Source of the DNA: JBFHIZ01 sp041596215
GTDB taxonomy: Bacteria > Bacillota > Clostridia > Lachnospirales > Lachnospiraceae
NCBI GenBank assembly: GCA_041596215.1
Contig: JBFHIZ010000034.1
Coordinates: forward strand, 1-22,354
Length of the DNA: 22,354 bases
Reading direction: 5' to 3'
The notes below the pieces were generated by a model. It did no database searches, was not told the DNA's origin, and worked only from the letters and a program-made list of their open reading frames with translations. The position numbers and the translations under genes are program-made. This document shows positions 15,653-22,354 of the stretch, piece after piece. The stretch's first letter is position 1, and each line of letters starts with the position of its first letter.

Positions 15653-17140
15653 CTATTCCAAATTACTATATCCCATTAAAAACACATCCACATCTCTTGC
15701 CACTTCACGACCTTGTTTGATTGCTCTTACAACAAGGGATTGTCCAATGTGCATATCTCCTGTGACAAATACTTTTTCAATATTTGTTGCAAACTTTCCT
15801 TGCTCCGTTTTTACGTTCGTTCGATTATCCAATTCTAGTCCAAACGCATCGGTGACATATTTTTGCGTTCCCAAGAAGCCAGCTGCAATAAATACGTAAT
15901 CACATGGTAATTCAAATTCACTTCCTTCAACAAATCCCAAATCCATACGACCTGTTTTTTCATTCTTTGTAAATTTCACTTTTACACAAACAAGTTTCGA
16001 AAGCTTTCCATCTTTGTCTTTTACAAATTCTTTCACCGTCGTTTCATAAATTCTTGGATCATTTCCAAATTTATCGATTGCTTCTTCTTGACCATAATCA
16101 GTTTTTAAAGTTTTTGGCCATTGTGGCCATGGATTATCATCCGTTCTATTTTCCGGTGGTTTTGGCATCATTTCTAATTGCGTAACCGACTTACATCCCA
16201 AACGAATCGATGTTCCCACGCAATCGTTACCAGTGTCTCCGCCACCAATTACTACAACATTCTTTCCTTTGGTGTTAAGGAAAGATTTATTGGTCAATTT
16301 AGAATCCAATAAACTTTTTGTAACTCCTGTTAAATATTCCACTGCAAAATGAATCCCCTTTGCATCTCTTCCCGGTGCATTAATATCTCTAGGGTTGGAT
16401 GCTCCACATGCAAGAACAACTGCATCAAATTCTTTTAAAACACTGGACACTTTAACATCTTCTCCAACATTTGCATTGGTTAAAAAAGTGATTCCTTCAT
16501 CTTCCATAACTTTAATTTTCCGGTCAACAATATGTTTTTCAAGCTTCATATTTGGAATGCCATACATAAGAAGTCCACCCACTCGGTCAGATCGCTCAAA
16601 TACAGTAACTTCATGTCCTCTCATATTCAACAAATCAGCTGCTGCAAGTCCAGCTGGTCCGGACCCAATAACTGCCACTTTCTTTTCCGTACGAATTTGC
16701 GGTGGTTTTGGTCCTGCATAACCATGTTCATAAGCATATTCAATAATTGTTCGTTCGTTTTCTTTAATACATACCGGATCACCATTCAATCCACATGTAC
16801 AAGACTTCTCACAGGGTGCCGGGCAAACTCTTGATGTAAACTCGGGAAAATTAATTGTTTTAATCAATCTGTTATAAGCTCGTTTATAATTCCCTCGATA
16901 TAATAATTCATTCCATTCAGGAATCAAATTATTACACGGACATCCTGAAACCATTCCCTTTATCACAAGTCCAGACTGACAAAATGGAATTCCACAATCC
17001 ATGCAACGTGCAGCCTGCTCCTTTTGTGAAGCAAGAGGAAGCGGTGTGTGAAATTCATCAAAATTTTTAATTCTTGTTTTTGGTTCTACAGCTTTGCTTT
17101 CTATTCGGTTAAATTCTAAAAATCCAGTTGGTTTTCCCAT
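15653..17140 (-). CDS. gltD: Glutamate synthase [NADPH] small subunit
   Basis: This 495-residue subunit takes electrons from NADPH and passes them through FAD and iron-sulfur clusters to the large subunit. The N-terminal domain carries two cysteine groups for [4Fe-4S] clusters (C46, C49, C54 with C67/C69, and C106, C110, C114, C116). FAD binds at VIGSGPAG (157-164) and NADPH at VVIGGGDTGNDC (about 298-309); the end has the usual VFVTGDMHIGQSLVVRAI segment. Length matches GltD. It follows gltB by 18 bases with AAAGGAGG 8 bases before the ATG, so the two form one operon. Transcription probably ends at the hairpin at 15521-15564. Confidence 0.97.
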   Translation of the reverse strand: MGKPTGFLEFNRIESKAVEPKTRIKNFDEFHTPLPLASQKEQAARCMDCGIPFCQSGLVIKGMVSGCPCNNLIPEWNELLYRGNYKRAYNRLIKTINFPEFTSRVCPAPCEKSCTCGLNGDPVCIKENERTIIEYAYEHGYAGPKPPQIRTEKKVAVIGSGPAGLAAADLLNMRGHEVTVFERSDRVGGLLMYGIPNMKLEKHIVDRKIKVMEDEGITFLTNANVGEDVKVSSVLKEFDAVVLACGASNPRDINAPGRDAKGIHFAVEYLTGVTKSLLDSKLTNKSFLNTKGKNVVVIGGGDTGNDCVGTSIRLGCKSVTQLEMMPKPPENRTDDNPWPQWPKTLKTDYGQEEAIDKFGNDPRIYETTVKEFVKDKDGKLSKLVCVKVKFTKNEKTGRMDLGFVEGSEFELPCDYVFIAAGFLGTQKYVTDAFGLELDNRTNVKTEQGKFATNIEKVFVTGDMHIGQSLVVRAIKQGREVARDVDVFLMGYSNLE

Positions 17141-17158
17141 TTTTTTCTTCCTCCTTTC

Positions 17159-20100
17159 TTATTTCTTCAATTCATAAAATGCTTCGATTTGCGCCTGCTC
17201 GATAGATAGCCCTTTTCGTTCCATTTGCACCATTTGACTTAGCATTTTCTTGTAATCACGCGGCATAATTTTCTTAAACTTAGGTAAATATTCACTGAAA
17301 TGATCCAAAATACGTTTCCCTTTTTCAGAATTGGTATATGCAACATGTTTCTTTATCATTTGTTTCAATTCCAACACATCGTATTTATCCGTTACTTTTT
17401 CAGAATCCACTAATTCCTTATTCATGTTCAAATAAAGTTTATTCTCTTCATCTAGCACATAAGCAATTCCTCCACTCATACCTGCAGCGAAATTTTTACC
17501 AGTATTCCCTAAGATTACCACACGTCCACCTGTCATATATTCACATCCATGATCGCCTACGCCTTCAACTACCGCTTTAACGCCGGAATTACGAACACAA
17601 AATCTTTCTCCTGCTACTCCGTTTATATAAGCTTCTCCACTGGTTGCTCCATAAAAAGCGACATTTCCAATAATAATATTTTCATCATATTTAAAATTAG
17701 ATCCTTTTGGAGGATAGATAATTAATTTACCACCGGACAGCCCTTTTCCAAAATAATCATTTGAATCACCAACGACTTCTATCGTAAGACCTTTTGGTAT
17801 GAAGGCTCCAAAACTTTGTCCTCCATTTCCATTACATTGAATCGTATACATATCGTCTTCCAACGTATCCTCATATAGTTTCGTAATTTCTGCTCCAAAC
17901 ATTGTACCAAAGGTTCTACTATTTGTATTCTTTATATCAATTGCAAGACTTCGCTTTTGTTTTTTCTTTAATGCAGGCATTAATTCCTTCATAAGAATGG
18001 TTTGATCCAATGTTTTTTCAAACTCAAAATCATATGGATTCTTTTTCTCATATTCCATTTTTTCGGTTTGTGCATATGGATTATTAATCAATGCGGACAA
18101 ATCGAGTTTTCCAACCTTACCATTATCAAAGGAATGTTTCTGCGTAATCAAATCACTTCTTCCACACATTTCATCTAAATTTCGCAAACCAAGTTTTGCC
18201 ATATATTCTCTTAATTCTTCCGCAATAAAACGCATAAAATTAATAACATATTCTGGTTTCCCTGCAAATCGTTTCCGTAGCTCTGGATTCTGTGTTGCAA
18301 CTCCAACTGGACAAGTATCCAAATTGCAAACTCTCATCATAACACAGCCAAGTGTTACTAATGGTGCTGTTGCAAATCCAAATTCTTCTGCTCCTAACAA
18401 ACAGGCGATTGCAACATCACGTCCGGTCATAAGTTTTCCATCGGTTTCAACCACTACTTTATTTCGAAGTCCATTTTTAATCAATGTTTGGTGTGTTTCT
18501 GCAAGCCCTAATTCCCATGGAAGTCCAGCGTTATGAATGGAACTCTTTGCTGCTGCTCCTGTTCCACCATCATATCCGGAAATTAAAATTACTTCCCCAC
18601 CTGCTTTTGCAACACCTGCTGCAACGGTTCCAACACCTGCCTCCGACACTAACTTTACAGAAATTCGTGATTGACTATTGGAACTTTTCAAATCATATAT
18701 CAATTGCGCTAAATCTTCAATCGAATAAATATCATGATGTGGTGGTGGTGAAATTAAGGAAACACCCGGTGTAGATAATCTGGTTTTTGCAATCCATGGA
18801 TATACTTTTCCTCCTGGCAAATGACCACCTTCACCCGGTTTTGCACCTTGTGCCATTTTAATTTGAATTTCCTTTGCGCTTACCAAATATTTTGATGTTA
18901 CGCCAAATCGTCCAGAAGCAACCTGTTTAATTGCGGAACATTTATTGACTCCATTTTTTCCTACCGTTAATCGCTCAACACTTTCTCCACCTTCTCCAGA
19001 ATTTGATCTGCCTCCAATGGTATTCATTGCAATTGCTAATGCTTCATGCGCTTCCTGAGAAAGCGAACCATATGACATTGCGCCAGTTTTAAATCTTTTC
19101 ACAATAGATTCTACACTTTCCACTTCTTCTATCGGAATTCCTTTTTCTGGATAGAGAAAATCCATATTTCCTCGAATGGTAATAGGATCCATTTCCTCAT
19201 TTATTAATGCAGAATACTCTTTAAATGTTTTATAATCATTATTTCTTGTAGAAAGCTGTAGTAAATGAATTGTTTTTGGATTGTAAAGATGTTCTTCTTT
19301 TCCACTTCGATATTTATGGTTTCCCACACTTTCAAATTTTGTATCCGTTGTTAACCCCAAAGGATCAAATGCGCTGGTATGTCTTTTATTAATATCATTT
19401 TCAATATCTTCCAAAGAAATTCCACCTACTCGACTTACGGTATCTGGAAAATATTCTTCTATTACATCTTTAGATATACCAATCGCTTCAAATATCTTAG
19501 CTCCTTGGTAAGATCGAAGAGTTGAAATACCCATCTTGGATGCTATTTTTACTATTCCCGAAATAATCGACTGATTATAATCTTCCACTGCCGCATAATA
19601 ATCTTTTTCTAAAAGACCAATATTGATTAACTCCTTAATAGTATCCTGTGCTAAATACGGGTTGATAGCACAAGCACCATAACCCAATATGGTTGCAAAA
19701 TGGTGAACAGTTCTTGGTTCTCCACTTTCAAGAATCATCGATACACTGGTATATTTCTTTGTTTTCACCAAATGCTGTTGCATGGCAGAGACAGCTAATA
19801 GTGAAGGAATCGCAATGTGATTTTCATCTACACCACGGTCACTTAAGATCAATATATCCGCGCCTTCATTTTGTGCACGATCGGCTTCCACATTCATCCG
19901 GTATATTGCTTTTTTAAGAGATGTGTTTTTATAATAAATGATTGGTATTGTTGCCGTTTTAAATCCATCTTTCTTTAAATTCTTAATCTTTAGAAGATCC
20001 GTGTTCGTTAAAATTGGATTATTTACACATAGCATTTTACAATTTTCAGGTTTCGCTTCTAAAATATTTCCATCCTTGCCAACATAAATCGTCGTTGCTG

Positions 20101-21700
20101 TAATAATCTTTTCTCGAATTGCATCAATAGGAGGATTGGTAACTTGTGCAAATAATTGTTTGAAATAGTCAAACAAAGATACATGTTGTTTTGAAATTGC
20201 TGCTAAAGGTACATCTGCTCCCATTGCTGCAATCGGCTCCGAACCATCTCTTGCCATATTTAAAATACTGCTATAAAAATCCTCATATGTATAACCAAAT
20301 GCTCTTTGCAATTTTGCACGCTCATCTTTTTTATACTCTATTATTTTTTCATTTGGAATCTTTAAATCTCTAAGTTGGATCAAATTATTATCTAACCATT
20401 CTCCATAAGGCTGTTTTGCTGCATATGTTTCTTTAATTTCTTCATCATCAATTACTCTTCCCTGAATAGTATCTACTAAAAGCATTCTTCCTGGGCGAAG
20501 TCTTTCTTTCACCTTTATATTAGAAGGATCAATATCAAGCACACCAACTTCTGATGACAAAATCAAGTAATCGTCATTGGTTATATAGTAACGAGATGGA
20601 CGAAGTCCATTCCGATCAAGTACTGCTCCCATAATATCACCATCACTAAACAAAATAGAAGCCGGTCCATCCCATGGTTCCATCATTGTAGCATAATATT
20701 GATAAAAATCATGTTTTTCACGACTCATCAACTTATTATTTGACCATGGCTCTGGAATCGTAATCATAACTGCTAAGGGGAGTTCCATTCCACTCATCAC
20801 CAAAAATTCCAGCGTATTATCCAACATTGCAGAATCCGAACCATTGGTGTCTACCACTGGAATAACTTTTTGCATACTACTTTCAAAATACTTGCTTGCC
20901 ATATTTTCTTCCCTTGCAAGCATTTTATCCGCATTTCCACGAATGGTATTAATTTCACCGTTGTGAACAATCAATCGATTTGGATGTGCTCGGTGCCAAC
21001 TCGGATTCGTATTTGTACTAAATCTTGAATGTACCAAAGCAATTGCCGAATCATAATCCTTACTACAAAGATCTGCAAAAAACGTTCGTAACTGTCCTAC
21101 CAAAAACATTCCTTTATAAACAATCGTTCTACTTGATAAAGAAACCACATAAGTATCATCATTGCTCTGCTCAAATACCTTTCGAATAATGAAAAGTTCG
21201 CGATCAAAAGCAAGCCCTTTTTCAACATCTGCTGGTCGCTTTATAAAGCCTTGCCAAATAGAAGGCATAACTTCAATTGCTTTGCTTCCTAACACATCCG
21301 GATTCGTAGGAAGAGCTCGCCATCCAAGAAATTCTAATCCTTCTTTTTCTACAATAATTTCAAACATCTTCATTGCTTGTTTACGCTTAAACTCATCTTG
21401 TGAGAAAAAGAACATACCAATACCGTAATCTTTTTCTTCTCCGATTTCAAATGCAAGTGATTTACATGCTTTTGAAAAGAATTTATGTGAAATTTGAAGT
21501 AAAATTCCTACTCCATCTCCAGTTTTTCCTTCCGCATCTTTTCCCGCTCTGTGCTCTAAATTTTCAACGATACTAAGTGCATTCTCCACCGTTTCATGTG
21601 TTTTCTTTCCTTTTATATTGACAATTGCTCCGATACCACAATTATCATGCTCAAATCTCGAACTATATAAACCCTGTGTTTGCTGATGTGCATTCTTCAT
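17159..21700 (-). CDS. gltB: Glutamate synthase [NADPH] large subunit
   Basis: This 1513-residue enzyme makes two glutamates from glutamine and 2-oxoglutarate. From the ATG at 21698-21700 a 20-residue propeptide precedes Cys21 (EHDNCGIG), the N-terminal nucleophile of the class II amidotransferase domain (about 21-430). A central domain, the FMN-binding synthase domain (about 850-1210; GEGGES, GGHLPGGKVYPWIA, SGYDGGTGAAAKSS) and a C-terminal GXGXG beta-helix domain (about 1260-1460) follow. The [3Fe-4S] cysteines are C-x5-C-x4-C near 1120-1133. Reading can extend to a TTG at 21749-21751, but that codon lies at or next to the predicted transcription start, so the ATG with AAAGGA upstream is used. 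gltD follows. The promoter and possible operators lie at 21755-21825. Confidence 0.97.
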   Translation of the reverse strand: MKNAHQQTQGLYSSRFEHDNCGIGAIVNIKGKKTHETVENALSIVENLEHRAGKDAEGKTGDGVGILLQISHKFFSKACKSLAFEIGEEKDYGIGMFFFSQDEFKRKQAMKMFEIIVEKEGLEFLGWRALPTNPDVLGSKAIEVMPSIWQGFIKRPADVEKGLAFDRELFIIRKVFEQSNDDTYVVSLSSRTIVYKGMFLVGQLRTFFADLCSKDYDSAIALVHSRFSTNTNPSWHRAHPNRLIVHNGEINTIRGNADKMLAREENMASKYFESSMQKVIPVVDTNGSDSAMLDNTLEFLVMSGMELPLAVMITIPEPWSNNKLMSREKHDFYQYYATMMEPWDGPASILFSDGDIMGAVLDRNGLRPSRYYITNDDYLILSSEVGVLDIDPSNIKVKERLRPGRMLLVDTIQGRVIDDEEIKETYAAKQPYGEWLDNNLIQLRDLKIPNEKIIEYKKDERAKLQRAFGYTYEDFYSSILNMARDGSEPIAAMGADVPLAAISKQHVSLFDYFKQLFAQVTNPPIDAIREKIITATTIYVGKDGNILEAKPENCKMLCVNNPILTNTDLLKIKNLKKDGFKTATIPIIYYKNTSLKKAIYRMNVEADRAQNEGADILILSDRGVDENHIAIPSLLAVSAMQQHLVKTKKYTSVSMILESGEPRTVHHFATILGYGACAINPYLAQDTIKELINIGLLEKDYYAAVEDYNQSIISGIVKIASKMGISTLRSYQGAKIFEAIGISKDVIEEYFPDTVSRVGGISLEDIENDINKRHTSAFDPLGLTTDTKFESVGNHKYRSGKEEHLYNPKTIHLLQLSTRNNDYKTFKEYSALINEEMDPITIRGNMDFLYPEKGIPIEEVESVESIVKRFKTGAMSYGSLSQEAHEALAIAMNTIGGRSNSGEGGESVERLTVGKNGVNKCSAIKQVASGRFGVTSKYLVSAKEIQIKMAQGAKPGEGGHLPGGKVYPWIAKTRLSTPGVSLISPPPHHDIYSIEDLAQLIYDLKSSNSQSRISVKLVSEAGVGTVAAGVAKAGGEVILISGYDGGTGAAAKSSIHNAGLPWELGLAETHQTLIKNGLRNKVVVETDGKLMTGRDVAIACLLGAEEFGFATAPLVTLGCVMMRVCNLDTCPVGVATQNPELRKRFAGKPEYVINFMRFIAEELREYMAKLGLRNLDEMCGRSDLITQKHSFDNGKVGKLDLSALINNPYAQTEKMEYEKKNPYDFEFEKTLDQTILMKELMPALKKKQKRSLAIDIKNTNSRTFGTMFGAEITKLYEDTLEDDMYTIQCNGNGGQSFGAFIPKGLTIEVVGDSNDYFGKGLSGGKLIIYPPKGSNFKYDENIIIGNVAFYGATSGEAYINGVAGERFCVRNSGVKAVVEGVGDHGCEYMTGGRVVILGNTGKNFAAGMSGGIAYVLDEENKLYLNMNKELVDSEKVTDKYDVLELKQMIKKHVAYTNSEKGKRILDHFSEYLPKFKKIMPRDYKKMLSQMVQMERKGLSIEQAQIEAFYELKK

Positions 21701-21754
21701 GATCGCATCTTTCCTTTCTAAATGATATTTAATTACCCTTGCTTTTTGCAACTA

Positions 21755-21783
21755 TTTATACTAATATACTATTATTTTTTCAA
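21755..21783 (-). promoter_or_regulatory. gltB: Sigma-A-like promoter of gltBD
   Basis: On the minus strand TTGAAA (21778-21783) and TATAAA (21755-21760) are separated by 17 bases; each matches five of six consensus positions. Transcription would start near 21748, leaving a short leader of about 48 bases before the gltB ATG. Confidence 0.65.
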
Positions 21784-21792
21784 AAAGTAAAT

Positions 21793-21825
21793 AAGAAATT
21801 TCTTTAAATTGTCTGATAATTAGAC
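21793..21825. promoter_or_regulatory. Candidate activator sites upstream of gltB
   Basis: A perfect 12-base palindrome (AAGAAATTTCTT, 21793-21804) and a 15-base imperfect dyad (GTCTGATAATTAGAC, 21811-21825) are centred about 20 bases apart, at roughly -50 and -70 from the predicted gltB start. The second contains T-N11-A (T21812, A21824), the generic LysR-type motif. Position and spacing resemble how GltC works at Bacillus glutamate synthase, but no gltC gene is in the window, and AT-rich palindromes occur by chance. Confidence 0.4.
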
Positions 21826-21936
21826 TTTTCAAAATCTATTCGTATATTGACAGTTTTTTAACTCATTTTTTTCTTCATTTTATACAATTCTAACTTAATA
21901 TGCCATCCTTTATCTTGTTTCTAGAAAAGAAACCAT

Positions 21937-21976
21937 AAAAAATGCGAACCGCAATACTTTGCGTTTCGCATTTTTT
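21937..21976. terminator. Orphan bidirectional hairpin terminator
   Basis: An 18-bp stem with one mismatch (arms 21937-21954 and 21959-21976) and a 4-base loop has a GC-containing core (TGCGAA-CGCAA) bounded by A6 and T6, so it would terminate transcription in either direction. Neither flanking gene is transcribed into it: gltB and the response regulator both point away. It may end a small unannotated transcript or act as an insulator. Confidence 0.75.
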
Positions 21977-22019
21977 CTACTATTGATCCCTCAGAAAGAC
22001 TATTTCAATCCGATTTTCC

Positions 22020-22033
22020 TGAAATGCATTTCA
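22020..22033. repeat. 14-base perfect palindrome
   Basis: TGAAATGCATTTCA is perfectly self-complementary and lies about 45 bases to the right of the orphan terminator, well away from both predicted promoters. It could be a regulator-binding site for an unrecognised minus-strand transcript. Nothing else supports a function. Confidence 0.35.
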
Positions 22034-22163
22034 AACACTCAATATTCGTTCTTTTTACTTGAATCATAAAAAAGAAAAAATAGTAAATTTTTGAAATGGA
22101 TACATTAATTCCCTACAAATAATATATCTATCTCTATCATAATCCCCTCTCGCAAAAATAGTT

Positions 22164-22201
22164 GTTGGTTTTTTACGTTGGTTTTTGTTGGAAAATGTTG
22201 C
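22164..22201 (+). repeat. Phased GTTGG direct repeats upstream of the response regulator
   Basis: GTTGG starts at 22164, 22177 and 22187, with GTTGC at 22197, so units recur every 10-13 bases, close to one helical turn. The copy at 22174-22182 (TACGTTGGT) matches the published LytTR-type half-site pattern [TA][AC][CA]GTTN[AG][TG]. The array ends at the predicted -35 box, the usual position of an activator site. Confidence 0.45.
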
Positions 22202-22226
22202 TTTTTAGATAGCGCTATGATATAAA
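22198..22226 (+). promoter_or_regulatory. Predicted promoter of the response regulator gene
   Basis: TTGCTT (22198-22203) and TATAAA (22221-22226) are 17 bases apart on the plus strand. A perfect 10-base palindrome, ATAGCGCTAT (22209-22218), fills the spacer and could be an operator. The weak -35 suggests dependence on an activator such as one bound to the adjacent GTTGG repeats. Confidence 0.5.
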
Positions 22227-22257
22227 CAAAATAGAATATTTCATAGGAGGTAATAAT

Positions 22258-22354
22258 ATGCGAATTCTTCTAGTTGAAGATGATACAAATTTATGTACAG
22301 AATATATATCTTACATTGACAAATTTGATGATATTTTGCTGGTAGGAACAACAA
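22258..22354 (+). CDS. Response regulator, N-terminal fragment of receiver domain
   Basis: The first 32 codons are present before the window ends. They begin MRILLVEDD, the first beta strand and acidic pocket (Glu7, Asp8, Asp9) of a CheY-like receiver, followed by a first helix and ILLVGTT, the second strand. A strong AGGAGG site (22245-22250) lies 7 bases before the ATG. The phosphoacceptor Asp and the output domain lie outside the window, so the family (LytTR, OmpR or other) cannot be decided from coding sequence; the upstream repeats hint at LytTR-type control. It is the only plus-strand gene and starts a new transcription unit divergent from gltBD. Confidence 0.88.
   Translation, partial: MRILLVEDDTNLCTEYISYIDKFDDILLVGTT

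Larger units (their letters stand above)
21701..22257. other. Divergent intergenic region between gltB and the response regulator
   Basis: No credible coding frame occurs in these 557 bases. The region holds a promoter for each flanking gene, palindromes at 21793-21804, 21811-21825, 22020-22033 and 22209-22218, an orphan terminator hairpin at 21937-21976 and phased GTTGG repeats at 22164-22201. The stretch from about 22034 to 22160 shows only AT-rich DNA without structure that I can name. Confidence 0.7.

Noticed and set aside
21701..21751. TTG-initiated extension of gltB
   Set aside because: The TTG is at or next to the predicted transcription start and the extra 17 residues precede the propeptide; the ATG at 21698-21700 with AAAGGA upstream is more credible.
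21847..21852. Perfect TTGACA on the plus strand in the gltB upstream region
   Set aside because: No -10 hexamer lies 15-19 bases downstream; the nearest TATACA is 28 bases away, so it is not called as a promoter.

Overview
The window looks like chromosomal DNA of a low-GC anaerobic Firmicute, most likely a clostridium of the Lachnospiraceae type. The support is strongly AT-biased coding and intergenic DNA, AGGAGG-type ribosome binding sites, a clostridial type IV pilus operon with a fused pilMN gene, a GlpP antiterminator, and a glycerol-3-phosphate dehydrogenase with a BFD-type iron-sulfur tail next to a DUF1667 protein. Every gene except the last runs on the minus strand, so the window is best read from right to left. 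No rRNA, tRNA, CRISPR array, insertion sequence or phage gene was seen.

Right end (about 22350 to 15650). A response regulator gene starts on the plus strand and leaves the window. It diverges from gltB-gltD, which encode both subunits of NADPH-dependent glutamate synthase. The 557-base divergent region holds a sigma-A-like promoter for each side, palindromes upstream of gltB, phased GTTGG repeats upstream of the regulator, and a strong hairpin terminator with no annotated gene to terminate.

Middle (about 15650 to 9290). A glycerol operon has its own promoter (TGGACA-N17-TATAAT) followed by a leader terminator. Its genes are a GlpA-like FAD dehydrogenase with a BFD domain, an FAD/NAD(P) oxidoreductase, a DUF1667 cysteine protein, the antiterminator GlpP, glycerol kinase GlpK and, probably in the same transcript, a membrane-anchored alpha/beta hydrolase. 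The layout suggests that GlpP, sensing glycerol-3-phosphate, lets RNA polymerase pass the leader terminator of its own operon. Glycerol is phosphorylated by GlpK and oxidised by the three-protein dehydrogenase.

Left (about 9150 to 7083). Two housekeeping genes follow: a YfbR/HDDC2-like HD-domain phosphohydrolase and a membrane-anchored HtrA-type serine protease. The protease gene ends at a hairpin with a perfect 17-bp stem.

Far left (6947 to 1). A type IV pilus operon reads pilB (assembly ATPase), pilC (platform protein), pilA (major-type pilin), pilD (prepilin peptidase), pilMN (fused alignment subunits), pilO-like, and the start of another prepilin cut by the window edge. No PilT retraction ATPase is visible here.

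Most of the window is conserved metabolism and pilus biogenesis. The parts most worth a second look are the GlpP/leader-terminator circuit, the DUF1667 subunit with an iron-sulfur motif like that of molybdopterin enzymes, and the orphan terminator in the gltB/regulator intergenic region.
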